From positions 9,568,501-9,632,500 of the forward strand of contig JAMJFZ010001133.1 in the NCBI GenBank assembly GCA_026225945.1: a stretch of 64,000 nt of DNA, in the 5' to 3' direction. The position numbers were made by a program, and so were the translations under genes. Shown piece after piece: positions 10,589 to 21,704 of this stretch. Under the pieces are notes generated by a model that was not told where the DNA came from, searched no databases, and worked only from the letters and a program-made list of their open reading frames with translations. This DNA comes from Cricetomys ansorgei. Lineage: Eukaryota > Chordata > Mammalia > Rodentia > Nesomyidae. How positions within the stretch are numbered: the first letter of the stretch is position 1; every line of letters starts with the position of its first letter.

Positions 10589-11076
10589 GGACAAAAGAAC
10601 CACGTGGTGGTGTGCTCTGTGGTCTGTTTAGCCGAGTAGCTGAAAAAAAGATCAACCCATACTCCACTCAAAAGAGGCACATGCTCACCCTGGGCTGAGC
10701 CTGCCTACAGGCAGGACCAACTGCTTCTCACTTGCACAAAGCCCTTTTATGGACTCACTGTGAACACGATCACAATTATCCCATCGAGATCTCAGAGAAT
10801 TCCCTAAGGTATCGCCTCCCATTCCACCAAATTAGAAAACAGAGACTGAAAAACCTAATACGAATTACCTAAGGAAATTGAAGCCTAAATCATTGTCTTA
10901 GAGCAAGTTGGCCAATGCAATGTATAGCACACAGCAGCCCCTTTAGGGCAAAGAAATTCTCAAAGAAGTGCTGAGCAAAGTTAACATGGGACGACATGAC
11001 AAAGATTCAACTAACTTCATACTCTTCATTTCTATCACAGATCCTGAATCCTCAAAGGGATGATGTTCTCTACCAA
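10589..11076. other. Unassigned sequence
   Basis: About 490 bp. The part at 10760-10900 faintly resembles a reversed MIR (short AGAAAACAGAGACTGAAA-like match), too weak to call. Confidence 0.4.
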
Positions 11077-11306
11077 GGACCTGGGAGTATAGCTGAGTGG
11101 TTGGAGTACTTTGCTAGTTTACATGAATCCCTGGATTCCAACCCTAATACCTAGACACCAGGTGTGGTGTCACAAACCTGTAATCCCAGCACTCGGAAAG
11201 TAAAGATGGGATGATGAGAAGGTTGAAGTCATCTCTGGCTACACAGTGAGTCTGAGCCAGCCTGGACTGCATAGGATGCTGTCTCAAAAGAAAAGAAAAA
11301 GAAGTA
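11077..11306 (+). mobile_element. B4 SINE (ID head plus B1 body)
   Basis: ID-like head (GAGTATAGCTGAGTGGTTGG) followed by a B1 body (GTGTGGTGTCACAAACCTGT, AATCCCAGCACTCGG, CTACACAGTGAGTCTGAGCC) and an A/G-rich tail starting GTCTCAAAAG. Confidence 0.85.
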
Positions 11307-11475
11307 GAAAAGGCAGACCATGATAAAACTTTGAATACAAGAAGTGAAGCAGATATATAGCTAAAAAGTCTAGTGAACTATTAAGAGGTATGAGGATAGA
11401 AATAGAAAACAAACATGTTTTTCTGCTGATGGAGGATTCAGATCAATGCTTTCAAAAGAATTTCTAGGAAGCTTA

Positions 11476-11588
11476 GAGGCCAACTAGCCTGGCACATGGA
11501 GCATAAAAAAAAAATGACCCTTTCTCAAATAAGGTGGAAGACAAGGACAAACACCAAAAGTAGAGTTAGAGGACCCAACCTCTACATA

Positions 11589-11628
<40 letters not shown>

Positions 11629-11650
11629 AACACACACACACATACAAAAC
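11476..11650 (+). mobile_element. 3' part of composite SINE with (CA)n tail
   Basis: The segment 11476-11590 matches the 3' section of the composite SINE (CAACTAGCCTGGCACATGGA, TTTCTCAAATAAGGTGGAAG, GACAAGGAC). It runs into a CA-rich tail with CAAA interruptions at 11591-11650. The 5' part is missing. Confidence 0.6.
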
Positions 11651-11660
11651 ACCATAATCA

Positions 11661-12515
11661 TATATAGAGGAACCTGTGTGAAAGTTAGGGTCTACGTTCC
11701 AGGGACTACATTCAGAGGCCTGTGTGGTATGGATGGAATGGAGACACACATTTAATCCAGTATTCAGAATTCAGTGGTAGCAAACACATTTAATCCCAGT
11801 ATTCAGAAGGCATTATTTAGCCCTAGCGGGGGGGAGGGTGAACAGAATGTGGAAGCAGATATAGAAAGTAGATCTCAGAAGGAGTCAGTGTCACACAGAA
11901 GTGACATCTGAGATGAGTCAGAATGAATGGCAGACAAAGTGACTAATCAGAGGAAGAGTTTGCAGAGGAAGGACACGCCCAAATCTCACAAGAAAAGGTG
12001 GGTTCTCAGTTCAGTTAAAAAGAGTTACATAGGAGTTAGAGTGAGTTGGACCAGTAAGTTGAGTAGCAGGATGAAGATTCAGTTGAGGAGTAGTTAACAG
12101 AGTCAGTTACAAAGGAGTTACAGAAGCTGAGGCTGGAATGTGTTATGGAGAAGTTAGTTGAAGCTGTCAATTACAGAGGCAGGATGGAGCAATGAGAGCT
12201 TAGGGAGAGACATAGAGACACAGAAGAGCTCAGAAGAAGAAGCCCAGAACAAAGAGTGAGTTGAACCAGAAGAGTCAGAGTTCAGTCAGAACAGCTCAGT
12301 CAGCAGTAGGTCTCTAAGGCTGAAGCCTTCTAAGTCAGGGCTAGCAGGTTAAATGTTCTAGATTGTACTTAGGCTGAAGCCTTCCAGTTCAAGAATTAAC
12401 AAGACTAAATTGTAAAGAGAGAAAAAGAACACTCTAGGGCTCCAAGGATCCAGGCAAGAACCCGTGATTTAATTAGACAAAAGAATAAACTGTCCTCGGC
12501 CCTGAACCAATATCT
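11661..12515 (+). mobile_element. ERV LTR (copy 1 of a window-specific pair)
   Basis: About 850 bp, closely related in order and wording to 26692-27706. Shared blocks are TATATAGAGGAA at the start, GTGTGAAAGTTAGG, CAGAGGCCTGTGTGG, B1-like CATTTAATCCCAGTATTCAG modules (11740-11812), GACAAAGTGACTAATCAGAG, AACAGTAGGTCTCTA-like text, and an AATAAA-containing end (GAATAAACTGTCC, 12483). I infer a class II-like rodent ERV LTR; the family is not assigned. Confidence 0.72.
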
Positions 12516-13244
12516 ACATCTGGGTAAATCTACATCCACGTCAACAACTACCATCATACTCAAATATTAAAAAGAAAAAGGAATTCTGGTAAATCTCTCT
12601 GCATGGGACAGGAATGGGGCAGGCAACTATAGCATCTACATCTTTCTGACTCAAGGGATCATAGCAGATAAAATCCTCTAAACCAAAGAAATGCATCCCC
12701 TGTGACCCATTAATGAAACCAAATGATCAAGAATTTGGGAAAGATGAGACTTAGGGATCAGCATGTAAGCAGAGAGGAGACTCTGGACAAACAGAATGAA
12801 AAGGCAAAAGAGATGGACTCTGATATTATACCTTAACTGTGGACATGCTGGTTTTATTTAAAGGACCGGGATTATCAGGAATGGGAAAATCTGAGCCTAC
12901 GGGTCTAGAAGTCCACATGTGAGCAAACAAAGCATCAGTCTAAATGACTGACTACCCAGCTTCACCCTAGGAAATGGTCCAGGAGGGGTTCCCCAGGACT
13001 GCAGTGTCCCAGCTTCACCCTAGGAAATGATCCAAGACTCAGTCTCCAGGACCGCAGCTTCCTGCCTGTCTGCTCAAGGCTTTCTACACCCTAGCCTTAT
13101 CATGCCAATCTACCAAACAAGGTAATCAAGTCCAAGTTCTGCCAGAACTCAGGGGAAGGGAAGGAAAAGCAGATCCCATACTCCTGTCACAGTAGCCATG
13201 TTTTAGAAAACTATGTAGGATAGAAAATGTAACACTTGCCATCT
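12516..13244. other. Unassigned sequence with a local tandem duplication, possibly ERV-derived
   Basis: It directly follows the LTR at 11661-12515 and could be retroviral leader or internal sequence, but I recognise no retroviral motif. A two-copy tandem repeat of about 53-55 bp lies at 12955-13062. Confidence 0.4.
12955..13062 (+). repeat. Two-copy tandem duplication, unit about 53-55 bp
   Basis: Both copies start CCCAGCTTCACCCTAGGAAA (12955 and 13008). They continue with related TGRTCCARGA and CCAGGACYGCAG text, so the duplication is seen directly. Confidence 0.85.
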
Positions 13245-13615
13245 GTCATGGTTTGTGCCTTCTATTACTTAGCAAATGTTCTTACATTTTCACTGTGTTG
13301 TATTAGAATTCCTTTTTGTTTTTAAGACAGAGTCTCACTATTCTATCTCTATCTAGCCACAAACTCACAAAGATCCACCTGTCTCTGCCTGGAATTAAAG
13401 CCCAGTACCACCATACCCAGTTCAAATTCCACTATTTTTAAAGCCAAATAATAGCCCATAACACATATATACGTTTGTCTGTCAGTGGATATTTGAGTTA
13501 GTCCCATTGTTTGGCTATTGTAAATAAAGCTACAATTAAGTATAGAGAACAGATATTTTCTTTTCTGAGTCCCTATTTTCAATGCTTCCAGAAACACACT
13601 CAAAAGTAGAAGCGC
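13245..13615 (-). mobile_element. L1 ORF2 3' fragment, split by B1
   Basis: Reversed L1: TTGGCTATTGTAAATAAAGC, GTCAGTGGATATTTGAGTTA and TTTTTAAAGCCAAATAATAG correspond to the reverse of the L1 ORF2-end/3' UTR text. The L1 text before the B1 (TTACTTAGCAAATGTTC) is the adjoining part. The B1 at 13313-13422 lies inside. Non-coding remnant. Confidence 0.7.
13313..13422 (-). mobile_element. B1 SINE, internally shortened
   Basis: Reversed B1: TTTTAAGACAGAGTCTCAC, AACTCACAAAGATCCACCTG, TCTCTGCCTGGAATTAAAGC, CCAGTACCACCATACCCAG. It lacks part of the middle. It is inserted in the L1 fragment of the same orientation. Confidence 0.85.
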
Positions 13616-13739
13616 TTTTTATAATGTTCGGCAAATCAGGGAATGGCTAAATAAATTATAACACCTTTAGACGACTCAGGAGCTCCCATGCTGTGCATGC
13701 CTTCCAAGGGGTGGCTTCCCACCAGCTCCTGCCTCTGCT

Positions 13740-13880
13740 ACAGCTCATGTCCCCTGATGTCTTTCCCTTGTTCCTAGACTAGAGCTCTGTCAGGAGACAG
13801 ATTGTGTCTTCAGACCCAATTCCTCAATACCTGGCATGCGATGTGAGCTTAGTAAGTGTTGGCTGAGTGAAAATAGATGC
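13740..13880 (+). mobile_element. L2 LINE 3' end
   Basis: L2 3' landmarks: CTAGAGCTCTGTCAGGAGAC, ATTGTGTCTTCAGACCC, CCTGGCATGCGATGTGAGCT TAGTAAGTGTTGGCTGAGTG. Ancient and non-coding. Confidence 0.68.
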
Positions 13881-14593
13881 GCTAGGAATAGAACAGTCGT
13901 AAACCACCTGGTACTAAACCTGATTCAGATGTTATTGGCTGTCCATCAAAGACATAGGCCTATACTGTGAGTTAAGGAACACAAAAGGAAAATCTTAAAA
14001 ATGGCTAGGAAAATCTTAGGAGACGTGTGGATATAGCCATCACTGGAGGTCACCATAGCGGGCTATGTTCTTTTCATGTTCAATACCCATAGATGTGGTG
14101 TGTAAAGTTCTTGAAAGGCCTAGACTCTTGGTGGGGGGCAGGGGCAGGTGAATCCTCCCCACACAAGCGTTTGCATCTGCACACTGTTCTTCTGGTCCTA
14201 CTCAGTAGCTGTGAGGACAAATACACAGGTGTGTTAATAATTATCACCTACAGTGTGACAATAATAAATATCTGGTGCTCTAAAATTTTGGAGCTATTGC
14301 TTATAAAAAAAAGTTATAGCCAAATTATACTTAACCCACTTTTAAATATTGAAAAAAGTATGTCAAGAAATGTGTATGTAGATATATAAGCATGTGCACA
14401 TGTATGTAAACATACATACACACATATCTTCACTGCCTTGTGATGACAGGGTTCATCCCTTTTGGTTTTCTGCCTCCCCTCAACATGAAGAGGGGAGCAT
14501 TCACCAGACACGGACCCCCAGCATCTTCATGGGGAATTCCCTAGCTTCTAGAATAGTGAAGAAATAAAGTTCTGTATTTTTTCTATATCGTTA
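13881..14593. other. Unassigned sequence
   Basis: About 710 bp with no recognised repeat or gene. A TATG/CATA-rich stretch lies at 14370-14425. Confidence 0.45.
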
Positions 14594-14793
14594 CCTTTAT
14601 TTATTTTATGCATATGGGTATGTACATGTGTATACATGTATGTACAACTCCATGCCATGATACACACGTGGAGGTCAGAGGACAACCTACCAGAGTTGGT
14701 TCTCTCTTTCCACCTTGTGAGTGCCAGGGATAGAATTCAGGTCCTCAGACTTGATTGCAAGCACCCTTCCCCACTTAGCTCTCTTGCCAACCT
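14594..14793 (-). mobile_element. B2/B3-type SINE
   Basis: Reversed SINE: A/T tail (TTTATTTATTTTATGCATAT), GAGGTCAGAGGACAACCTAC, CAGAGTTGGTTCTCTCTTTC, GATAGAATTCAGGTCCTCAG and the reversed tRNA-like head to 14793. Same subtype as 1339-1560. Confidence 0.82.
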
Positions 14794-16432
14794 GTAGTGA
14801 AGTATTTAGTAAAGCCTTTGCATCTCGCTTTGTAGTGAAATGTTTTAGCAAAGCCTTTATAACTGTGTCTGGCTTAAACATTAGAAGTTAAGAAATTGTC
14901 TTTAGACTGGTTTGGACCTTGAAGAATTGTTGATTCACTGGAATGTATCCACTTGTTTTGAGAGAGTCTGCAGCTCCGCAGACCTTGGTTCTATGGTACT
15001 CCTGGTACACCTAGAAGTCTCACTTTTGATCATGGTGAGCGTGGTCAGAAGGGACTGAGAATTGTGTGGACTATTTGCTCCTTCAAACAATAAGTGTAAC
15101 ATAAACTTTGGTAGACGAACTTTGCCCAGCTCTATTTGGTTTCTGTGTAAGAATTGAATAAAAGTACTTGGAGAGAGCTAGTCAGGGTCAGTCTGAAAAA
15201 GTCTGTCCCTTCTGTTCCTACAAGGCTTTGCATCCTGGTGTGTCCCTCTTTCTTCTATGGCACCTAAGACCAACATCAATCACAATGCCAGCCCCAAATT
15301 TCTGCTTTATAAATGACCCAGTCAGACACATTTTACACAGGATAAACTGTCCCAGTCAGATGTATGCTGGTCAGGGGAGCCTTTCTGTGATTTTGCCAAC
15401 TTCTGTTACTGACCATCTACTTGCTCTGCTGAATTTGGCATCTCACACATTAATTCAGTTGAATGCATTGTGGTTTTTCATGCTCATATAGTTACTTTTG
15501 AATCTCACATCCTGCCTCTGGACCTTAGCAACATTTACATTTAAGCCACGTTCGGCAGATATCAAAAATCATCATTACGCTTTTATTTTAAAGATAATCC
15601 TCTGAGACTTAAGAGTTCTTTGTTTTCATGGTTGTCTGTGCTCTAATTACAAAGAGCAATTTCTAAAGTCAGGAAAGTCAATATCCATATTAGGAAAATG
15701 CCTCTTTTTAAAATTATGCTTTTAAAATGTAAATGCTTTAGAAGTTGGAACAAAGTCCCAGCTCTCATCTAAATTGCACTCACCTCAGATGTAGTCTATG
15801 TGGACACTGTGCTTCCCCAAGAATCCACTGTCGTGATGATCATAGGGACAAACTGAGCCCGTGGAACACATCCATACCCTGAGCTTAGAAGTGAGGAGGA
15901 AGCAAAAGAGCATGGCATGAGACTGTCACCCAGCCTCTCCTCCAGTCCACACTGACGGCAATTTGTGCCAAGAGGAGCCCCGGCGCTTCTTCCTGCAGAT
16001 CCCCCAGGGCATGGAGACTGTGGGACAGAGGCAGTCTTGGTCCAGCGGTGGCCATGTGATGGGAGCTGCACCTTCATGCACACTGCCACTGGGCATGGTA
16101 ATGACTTCAGTGCCTTTGGTATCAAGGGCACAGATACCAATGCCCTCCTTGCCAGTCATCACATGACTAAACACAGACATTAGCCCTCATGCCTCAGGTG
16201 GGCCCTGGGAAGTGGCACCATTTGACATCTTCAGTCTCCAGATGCTGTTGTAGGCACCCAATAGAAGACATATTTTTGAGGTTTACATGGTGAAGGCATT
16301 TCTTAGAGACTTTCATACTAAGACTTTCATACTTAAGACTTTCTTATGAGTATCTCTTTTTCTCCTAACCAGAGTGCTCAAGCCTATATTAAAATATCTT
16401 TTTAAAAATCTCCAACATTGCTTCATAAGGGT
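14794..16432. other. Unassigned sequence, with a possible pseudogene and a small tandem repeat
   Basis: No transposon family recognised in about 1.6 kb. The part 15780-16215 has moderately open, GC-richer sequence on the minus strand that could be a decayed retrocopy; I cannot identify the parent. A three-unit tandem of AGACTTTCATACT-type (about 15 bp) sits at 16306-16347. Confidence 0.35.
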
Positions 16433-16655
16433 AAAGGCTGAGTGCAGTGGCATGTACCTGTATAATACCCACACTGGGAAGGCAGAGACAGGAAGATCCC
16501 TGGGGATTGCTGGCCAACAGTCTAGCCAAATTAGAACTGGGTTCAGTGAAAATCCTTACATTAAAAAAAAAAAAGAAGATGATGATGATGATGTTATAAA
16601 CAATTAAGGAAGACAAATGACATCAACTTCAGACCTCCATAAGCACACTATAAAG
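16433..16655 (+). mobile_element. Composite SINE, 3' part, with embedded A/GAT microsatellite
   Basis: B1-like middle (GTGCAGTGGCATGTACCTGT, AAGGCAGAGACAGGAAGATC, CCTGGGGATTGCTGGCC), an A-run with GATGAT at 16564-16594, then CATCAACTTCAGACCTCCAT corresponding to the composite SINE 3' section. The tRNA-like head is missing. Confidence 0.7.
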
Positions 16656-16659
16656 AAAA

Positions 16660-17190
16660 AAATTTTAATTGACTGCAAATGTTATAAATTGCCACTACCA
16701 TTTTAAAAGTGAACTAGAGGAGGCAGATTGTAAGGGCCAGAGGTGATGGAGGACACCAAGAGAACACAACCTTCTGAATCAACTGAGCCAAGCTCATATG
16801 AATTTACAGAAACTAAAGCAGCAAGCACATGGTCGACCCCAGGGCCTCTGTGTATATATTATAGCTATGAGCTTAGTATTTTCATGGGACTCCAGACAGA
16901 ACAAGTGGGTCTCTGACTCGTGTGCCTGCTCTTGGGACTCTTTTCCTCCTGTTGGGTTGCTGTGTCCAACTCCGATATGAAAGTTTTTGCTTCATCCTAC
17001 TATATTTTACTTTGTCATGTTTTGGTTGTTAGCTCTTAGAAGCCTGTTCTTTTCTATTGAAAAAAAAAGGAAAGTGGATCTAGAGGGGAGGGAGGGGAGG
17101 AGAAACTGGGAGGAGTGGAAGGAGAGGAAACTATAATCAGGATTATATTATATGAGAAAAGAATATATTATCAATAAAAATATTTGGTCA
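16660..17190 (+). mobile_element. Rodent L1 3' UTR
   Basis: It follows the muroid L1 3' UTR in order: GTAAGGGCCAGAGGTGATGG, AATCAACTGAGCCAAGCTCA, GGGCCTCTGTGTATATATTA, GCCTGCTCTTGGGACTCTTT, CTCCTGTTGGGTTGCTG, AGAAGCCTGTTCTTTTCTAT. Then comes the G-rich polypurine tract (17080-17130) and the end ATCAGGATTATATTATATGA with A/T-rich tail. ORF1 and ORF2 are absent: a 5'-truncated insertion. Confidence 0.93.
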
Positions 17191-18639
17191 TAGGTATTTC
17201 CAATCCTTCTCTTTAAAAATATAAATCAGAAGAGTCAAAGATTCTGCCTCCTAGAGTCCCTTCTCTATCCCATTCCTAAGCCTCACCCTGGACCCCAACA
17301 TCAACATATGTAATTTTCAAATACACAGCACATGTGTGTGGATAATTAACTACCAAGCAAAAGTATACAGACAAGGGGTGGACCTCTTTCAAGGGACAAT
17401 TTTAAAATAAGAAATGAGAATAGAGTGTTTGAGTCTTCTTGTAAATGCTATAAGCTGCAACAAACCATTTTAATTCCTTTTTAATGCAAGGGAAATTAAT
17501 CAAGAGTAATCAAATGCTTTCAGTATAAGAAAGTATTACACAGCTATAATCTCACTCTTCCCGTTTGGTTGAGTGTGAGAAAATGATAGGAGATGGCTGA
17601 GAGCTGGAAACCCCAGATAAGGTAGCATTTGGCCCTTCCAGCAAGCCTTCCTTCAAAAACTGAGAGAAGAGACTATGAGAAACTCACAGTTGATCTCCGA
17701 CCAGGGAGTAGCTAGAGGAACCATGAATATCAGCCAAGCCTGGAGGACAATGCACATCTCTGTACATGGCTTTTAATTACAAGCTAAGAAATACAAGCTA
17801 GGTTATAAGAAAAGTATTCTAACTGGGACCCAGAGGTGTTTGATTACAATAAATAGATACACTCATAAAGTAAATGGAAAAGCTACTTGATTCTTCCACA
17901 ATTTTCCCTTCGTTTCTTCTGGTTTTTAAGGATGACTATAGAGCTTTATTTTATAATCATTAAGGGTATTTAAATAAGGCTCTCAATTGAAAAGCAATAA
18001 TGTACAGATGGAGGATTATGCATCCGGGACCAGATTTCTAATTAAACAAGGAGATTAAATCTATTCATTTATCTCCGCTCTTTCCTGAAATTTAAGCACT
18101 ATTAATATTAAAGGAATAAAGACATACATTAGCTCCCGGCCCTCTGAGCCCGAATGAGGCTCAGCAGTTGACCCTAGACCGGAGAGAGGAAAGAAAAGTC
18201 TCTCAGACAGCAAGTCACAGGGAGCAGAGAACAGGGGAAGATGGATCAAGGTCTCCAGGTGGGAGGCCAATGGACTTACAGTAACTGAGTGAGGCAAACG
18301 GAGGGGCTGGAAACTACCAGAGTGGGGGATCTGAAAAGAAGCCAGGGGAACTGGGTCCCTCACGTGAGAGAATTGCAGAAAATGCAACATTTGGAGGCGA
18401 TGGGGCACAAGCCAATGCTGACACCCCCCTTTCCCTCAATAGGGCACACATCGGTTAAGTTGTAAATATGGGATCCAGAAGCCAGAAGAGCAAAATGTCA
18501 CCCTTAATGTGGCTTAGATTCTGGATGAGAAAAAGTCATGTGGACAACTAATAAAATTCAAATTTAGGTCTGTGGCTTGGCTAGTCTTGATATATTCCTG
18601 ACGTCCTATTTTCTGCTTCGATATGTAGTTAGTAAGATA
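17191..18639. other. Unassigned sequence
   Basis: About 1.45 kb free of SINEs and recognised repeats, with AT-rich stretches (17440-17560, 17930-18060). No defensible exon; the 115-codon minus-strand frame near 18061-18408 has no family resemblance. Confidence 0.45.
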
Positions 18640-18745
18640 CCCCCACTAGGGGAAGCAGGATCAAGGGTACATAGGACCTCTGTGGACAATTTCTGTAATT
18701 TTTCCATGAATCCAAACTTCAAGCTAAAACATCTATTAAAGTGAA
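18640..18745 (+). mobile_element. Old L1 3' end fragment
   Basis: GATCAAGGGTACATAGGACC TCTGTGGACAATTTCTGTAA, then AATCCAAACTTCAAGCTAAA, resembles the extreme 3' end of old mammalian L1 ('gggtacacgggaactctctgta...gtaaatctaaaactgttctaaa'). Confidence 0.6.
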
Positions 18746-18928
18746 ATGTCTCCTTAAGAAAGCTGATATTAGAAATTTGTTATTCCGAATTTGAAAAATG
18801 TACCTCCCCTCAATTAGATCAATTTACCTAATCATGATTGCAGGCATTGAAGAGCATCTTATATCTTACCATGAAACAGAGCCAGCAGGCTCTCAGCTAC
18901 CCCCAGACAAAGGCTGGTAATAGCATAT

Positions 18929-19182
18929 GCTTGTTTTTTGTTTATTTGCTTGTTTTGTTTTGTTTTCTCCCTCGTCTTTAGAGACCGAATCTCATGTATC
19001 ACACTCATGCTGGTCCTGAACTCACTAAGTAGCAAAGAGAATGACTTCGAACTTCTGATCCTCCTGCCTTTACAGGAGTGCTTAGTACAGGTATTTACTC
19101 CCACTCACTCCTAGTTAGGGATCAACCTAGGGTATCATTCACAGAAAGGAAGTGCTCTGTCAACCGAGCTACATGCTTAGCC
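18929..19182 (-). mobile_element. B4 SINE
   Basis: Reversed B4: T-rich tail (18931-18967), reversed B1 part (GTCCTGAACTCACTAAGTAG, CTTCTGATCCTCCTGCCTTT), then reversed ID head (GTTAGGGATCAACCTAGGGT, GTGCTCTGTCAACCGAGCTA) ending GCTTAGCCC. Confidence 0.85.
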
Positions 19183-19516
19183 CAACACAAGCCTCTTATA
19201 GACAGTGTAATCTCCACCGTTGGGGTCTCAGGGTCCCCCAAAAGAAAGGTGAAGGAAAGAAGGGCTGAGCTATACTACTCAAGAATTACTAAAGACCCAT
19301 AAGCTTCTGTTCCTATTGGCGTTTTCATCTTAATATTGCTGTAGCAAAATGCCCGATATAATCAACTTATAGCAGGAAATACGTACTGTGCCTCATATTA
19401 TCAGGAGTTTCAGTCCAAAGGCAGTTGGTTCCATTATGTGGGGCTGACATAAGGCAGAACATGGTGGTTGCGAGTTCATGGTGGAGCAAAACTTCATGAT
19501 AGCCAGGAAGCAGAGA

Positions 19517-19599
19517 CAGAGAGAGAGAGAGAGGGAGAAAGAGGGAGAGAGAGAGGGAGGAGGGAAGGAGAGAGAGAGAAAAAAGAGAGAGAGAGAGAA
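19517..19599 (+). repeat. Homopurine (GA)n-rich tract
   Basis: Uninterrupted A/G for about 83 nt on the plus strand, within a MaLR-like LTR. Confidence 0.95.
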
Positions 19600-19628
19600 T
19601 CAAGGTCCCAATGTCCCCTTCAAAGGCA

Positions 19629-19671
19629 CACCCCTACCCCACCCCCACCCCACCCCACCCCCCACCCATGA
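19629..19671 (+). repeat. C-rich (CCCCA)n tract
   Basis: Repeated CCCCA/CCCAC units, with guanine runs on the minus strand that could form a G-quadruplex. Confidence 0.9.
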
Positions 19672-19793
19672 CCTACCTTCCTTCCACCAGACCCCACCTG
19701 CTAAGGTACCACCACTTACTAATAGCACCACAGGTGGGAGACCAAGCCTTCAGTACATGCGCCTTTGAGGGACAAACAATTTAAGGCACAAAC

Positions 19794-20739
19794 AATAAGA
19801 ATCAATAATTAACCATAAATCAAACTTTTAGTATCTATGAATTAACTTATTTCAACAATACTAATAACTATAGTATAGATGAACATAGCATATTTTGTGA
19901 AAAATAATTATTTTTTCCAAAACGAAAACACATGGTAAGAGAAATGGCCTTGACACGTTTTTTTCAAATCTCTTCTTTAACAGAAGCCAGCTAGAGGCTC
20001 ATCTGCGCTTCTGCATTCAATCTGTCTGATAGCACAGGTCATGTTGCCTTGGGGAAATTCTCTAGTATGCTCATAGGGAAATAAAAATGAAATGGATAAA
20101 TAATAGCTTAGTGTCACTATAAAAAATATTTTGACCTCTCAGACCCCAGAGATTCCAGGACCACATCTTGAAAACTGCCGTTCTAGCAAATGCCCCTCCA
20201 CATGCAGAAATCGCAAGGTCAATACTGCCCTAACAGGAGCCTGCAAACCCCTATGATGAAGGCTAGAAGAAGGGTGAATCTGAGACAGAAAGGCTTTGGA
20301 TAAACATCTATAAAGCAGCTAAACTTCTGCCCCAGAACCTCTGTTTTAGCTGATTGTTGGGTGACAATTTCTCTCAGACACAGCTATGTCAAGCTGAACT
20401 GAAGGACATGCTCTAAAACAGAAAGGCTGGGTGGAGTCACACACAAGATATGATGAGATCTGTCCTCCCTCTTGCCTTAGCGGGCTTCTAGAATATAGAC
20501 TGCCTGGCTTGTTAACCATCCCTCAATACACACGCACGCATACACACACACGTACATATTGGGTCCTCTTTTTTTTTTCTCTGAAGAGACTGAACAATTC
20601 AAGAAAAATACTGTGTGGATTTATCCATCAACAAAGTAGCCCCAATCAATTGCTCTAAATTATTGCTCCAGTCTTGACAAGCCTTGTCCCTGAACACACA
20701 TCTTTAGCTACATCCTTATGTGCTAAAATTCAGAATAAC
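19794..20739. other. Unassigned sequence
   Basis: About 950 bp without recognised repeats apart from a short CACG/CA stretch at 20527-20552 and a T-run at 20569-20578. Confidence 0.45.
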
Positions 20740-21424
20740 TCAATGAGACACTCACAGAAAAAAAATAGGGAAAGCATATGAGGAAACGAAAAGAAGAGAA
20801 CATTAAATACCATGGGACTTCTTGGAAGTTAAAAACACAAAAGCAGATTTCCACAACTCAATACATGTTTTTGAGAGATACCATTGAAGAAGGCATTCAG
20901 AAAATAGATCGAAGAAAACTTGATAGGAAAAATACTATGTAGAAAATCAGGAATCAATACAACTTTGACATGGGACAAATATGACTCCAGAGAGAAGTAA
21001 ATTACAGACTGAGAAAATTTTCAAATTCAATAAATATATAAGAAAAACTACATAGAATACAAGACCTTAGGTTTCAAACTTGAGAGATTTCATATTTTAT
21101 CAAGAAAGTACACATATATAGCAAGAGGAAGAGCACAAATATTAGACTCAAGCAAGCAAGAGGAAAAGATCCCAAAGTTTAAAAAAATACAAAAATACAC
21201 ACATGACAAGAGATTCAGACTGGCATCAACCTAACAACTCTGGAAACCATGACAATGAAGCAAAGCCTGCAAAATTCTGAAGAAAAATGAGTCCACGTAG
21301 AGGTCATCATCCAGTGTTGAGAAGAGTCCAGACACGTATGCAAATGTAGAATCTAAAAAAGATTGCATTCTAGGCAACCTTTTCCAAAATGCAGCTAGAA
21401 GAGATAACCACCCCCCGACTCGGA
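20740..21424 (+). mobile_element. Old L1 or HAL1-like fragment
   Basis: The right half (21200-21415) reads like the ORF/3' part of old L1M/HAL1: CATCAACCTAACAACTCTGG, AACCATGACAATGAAGCAAA, GCCTGCAAAATTCTGAAG, ACCTTTTCCAAAATGCAGCT. The left half is A-rich with no frame kept open. Heavily decayed. Confidence 0.5.
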
Positions 21425-21429
21425 CTGAG

Positions 21430-21625
21430 CACATGGCCCAGTTAGTAGGTAGAATATGTGTCTATCACACACAAAATCTTGGGTTCCATCCCAGCACAAT
21501 GTAAAGCAGGATGTTGTGGTGCACACCCACAATCATAGCACTAGGGAGTAGAAAGACCAAATTCCAAGGTCAATCCTCATTACGAATTGAGTTTGGAGCC
21601 AGCCTGAGCTACAGAACAAAGAGAG
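21430..21625 (+). mobile_element. B4 SINE
   Basis: Diverged ID-like head (AGTTAGTAGGTAGAATATGT, TGGGTTCCATCCCAGCACAA) and B1 body (TGTTGTGGTGCACACCCACA, CATTACGAATTGAGTTTGGA, GCCAGCCTGAGCTACAGAAC), running into a purine tail. Confidence 0.8.
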
Positions 21626-21704
21626 AAACAAGGAAGGGGAGGAAGGAAGAAGAGGAAGGAGAGGGAAGAGGGAGAGGAGGAAGAGGAAGCGGGAGGGGAG
21701 GGAT
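21619..21704 (+). repeat. Purine-rich (GGAA/GAGG) tract
   Basis: Nearly pure A/G tail of the B4 SINE, about 85 nt, broken by two C residues. Confidence 0.92.

Larger units (their letters stand above)
19311..19793 (-). mobile_element. ERVL-MaLR-like solo LTR with internal purine and C-rich tracts
   Basis: Reversed LTR of the group ending ATTGCTGTAGCAAAATGCCC. Further text: CAGAACATGGTGGTTGCGAG, GGAGCAAAACTTCATGATAG, CAAAGGCACACCCC, GACCTACCTTCCTTCC, ACCAAGCCTTCAGTACATGC. A GA-rich run (19517-19599) and a C-rich run (19629-19671) have expanded inside it. Related to 63645-64000. Confidence 0.7.

Noticed and set aside
10760..10900. Faint similarity to a reversed MIR
   Set aside because: Only a short run around AGAAAACAGAGACTGAAA matches; too little to call.
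15168..15491. 107-codon plus-strand frame
   Set aside because: Near the possible minus-strand retrocopy, but its predicted product has no recognisable domain or family resemblance and there is no promoter or splice context.
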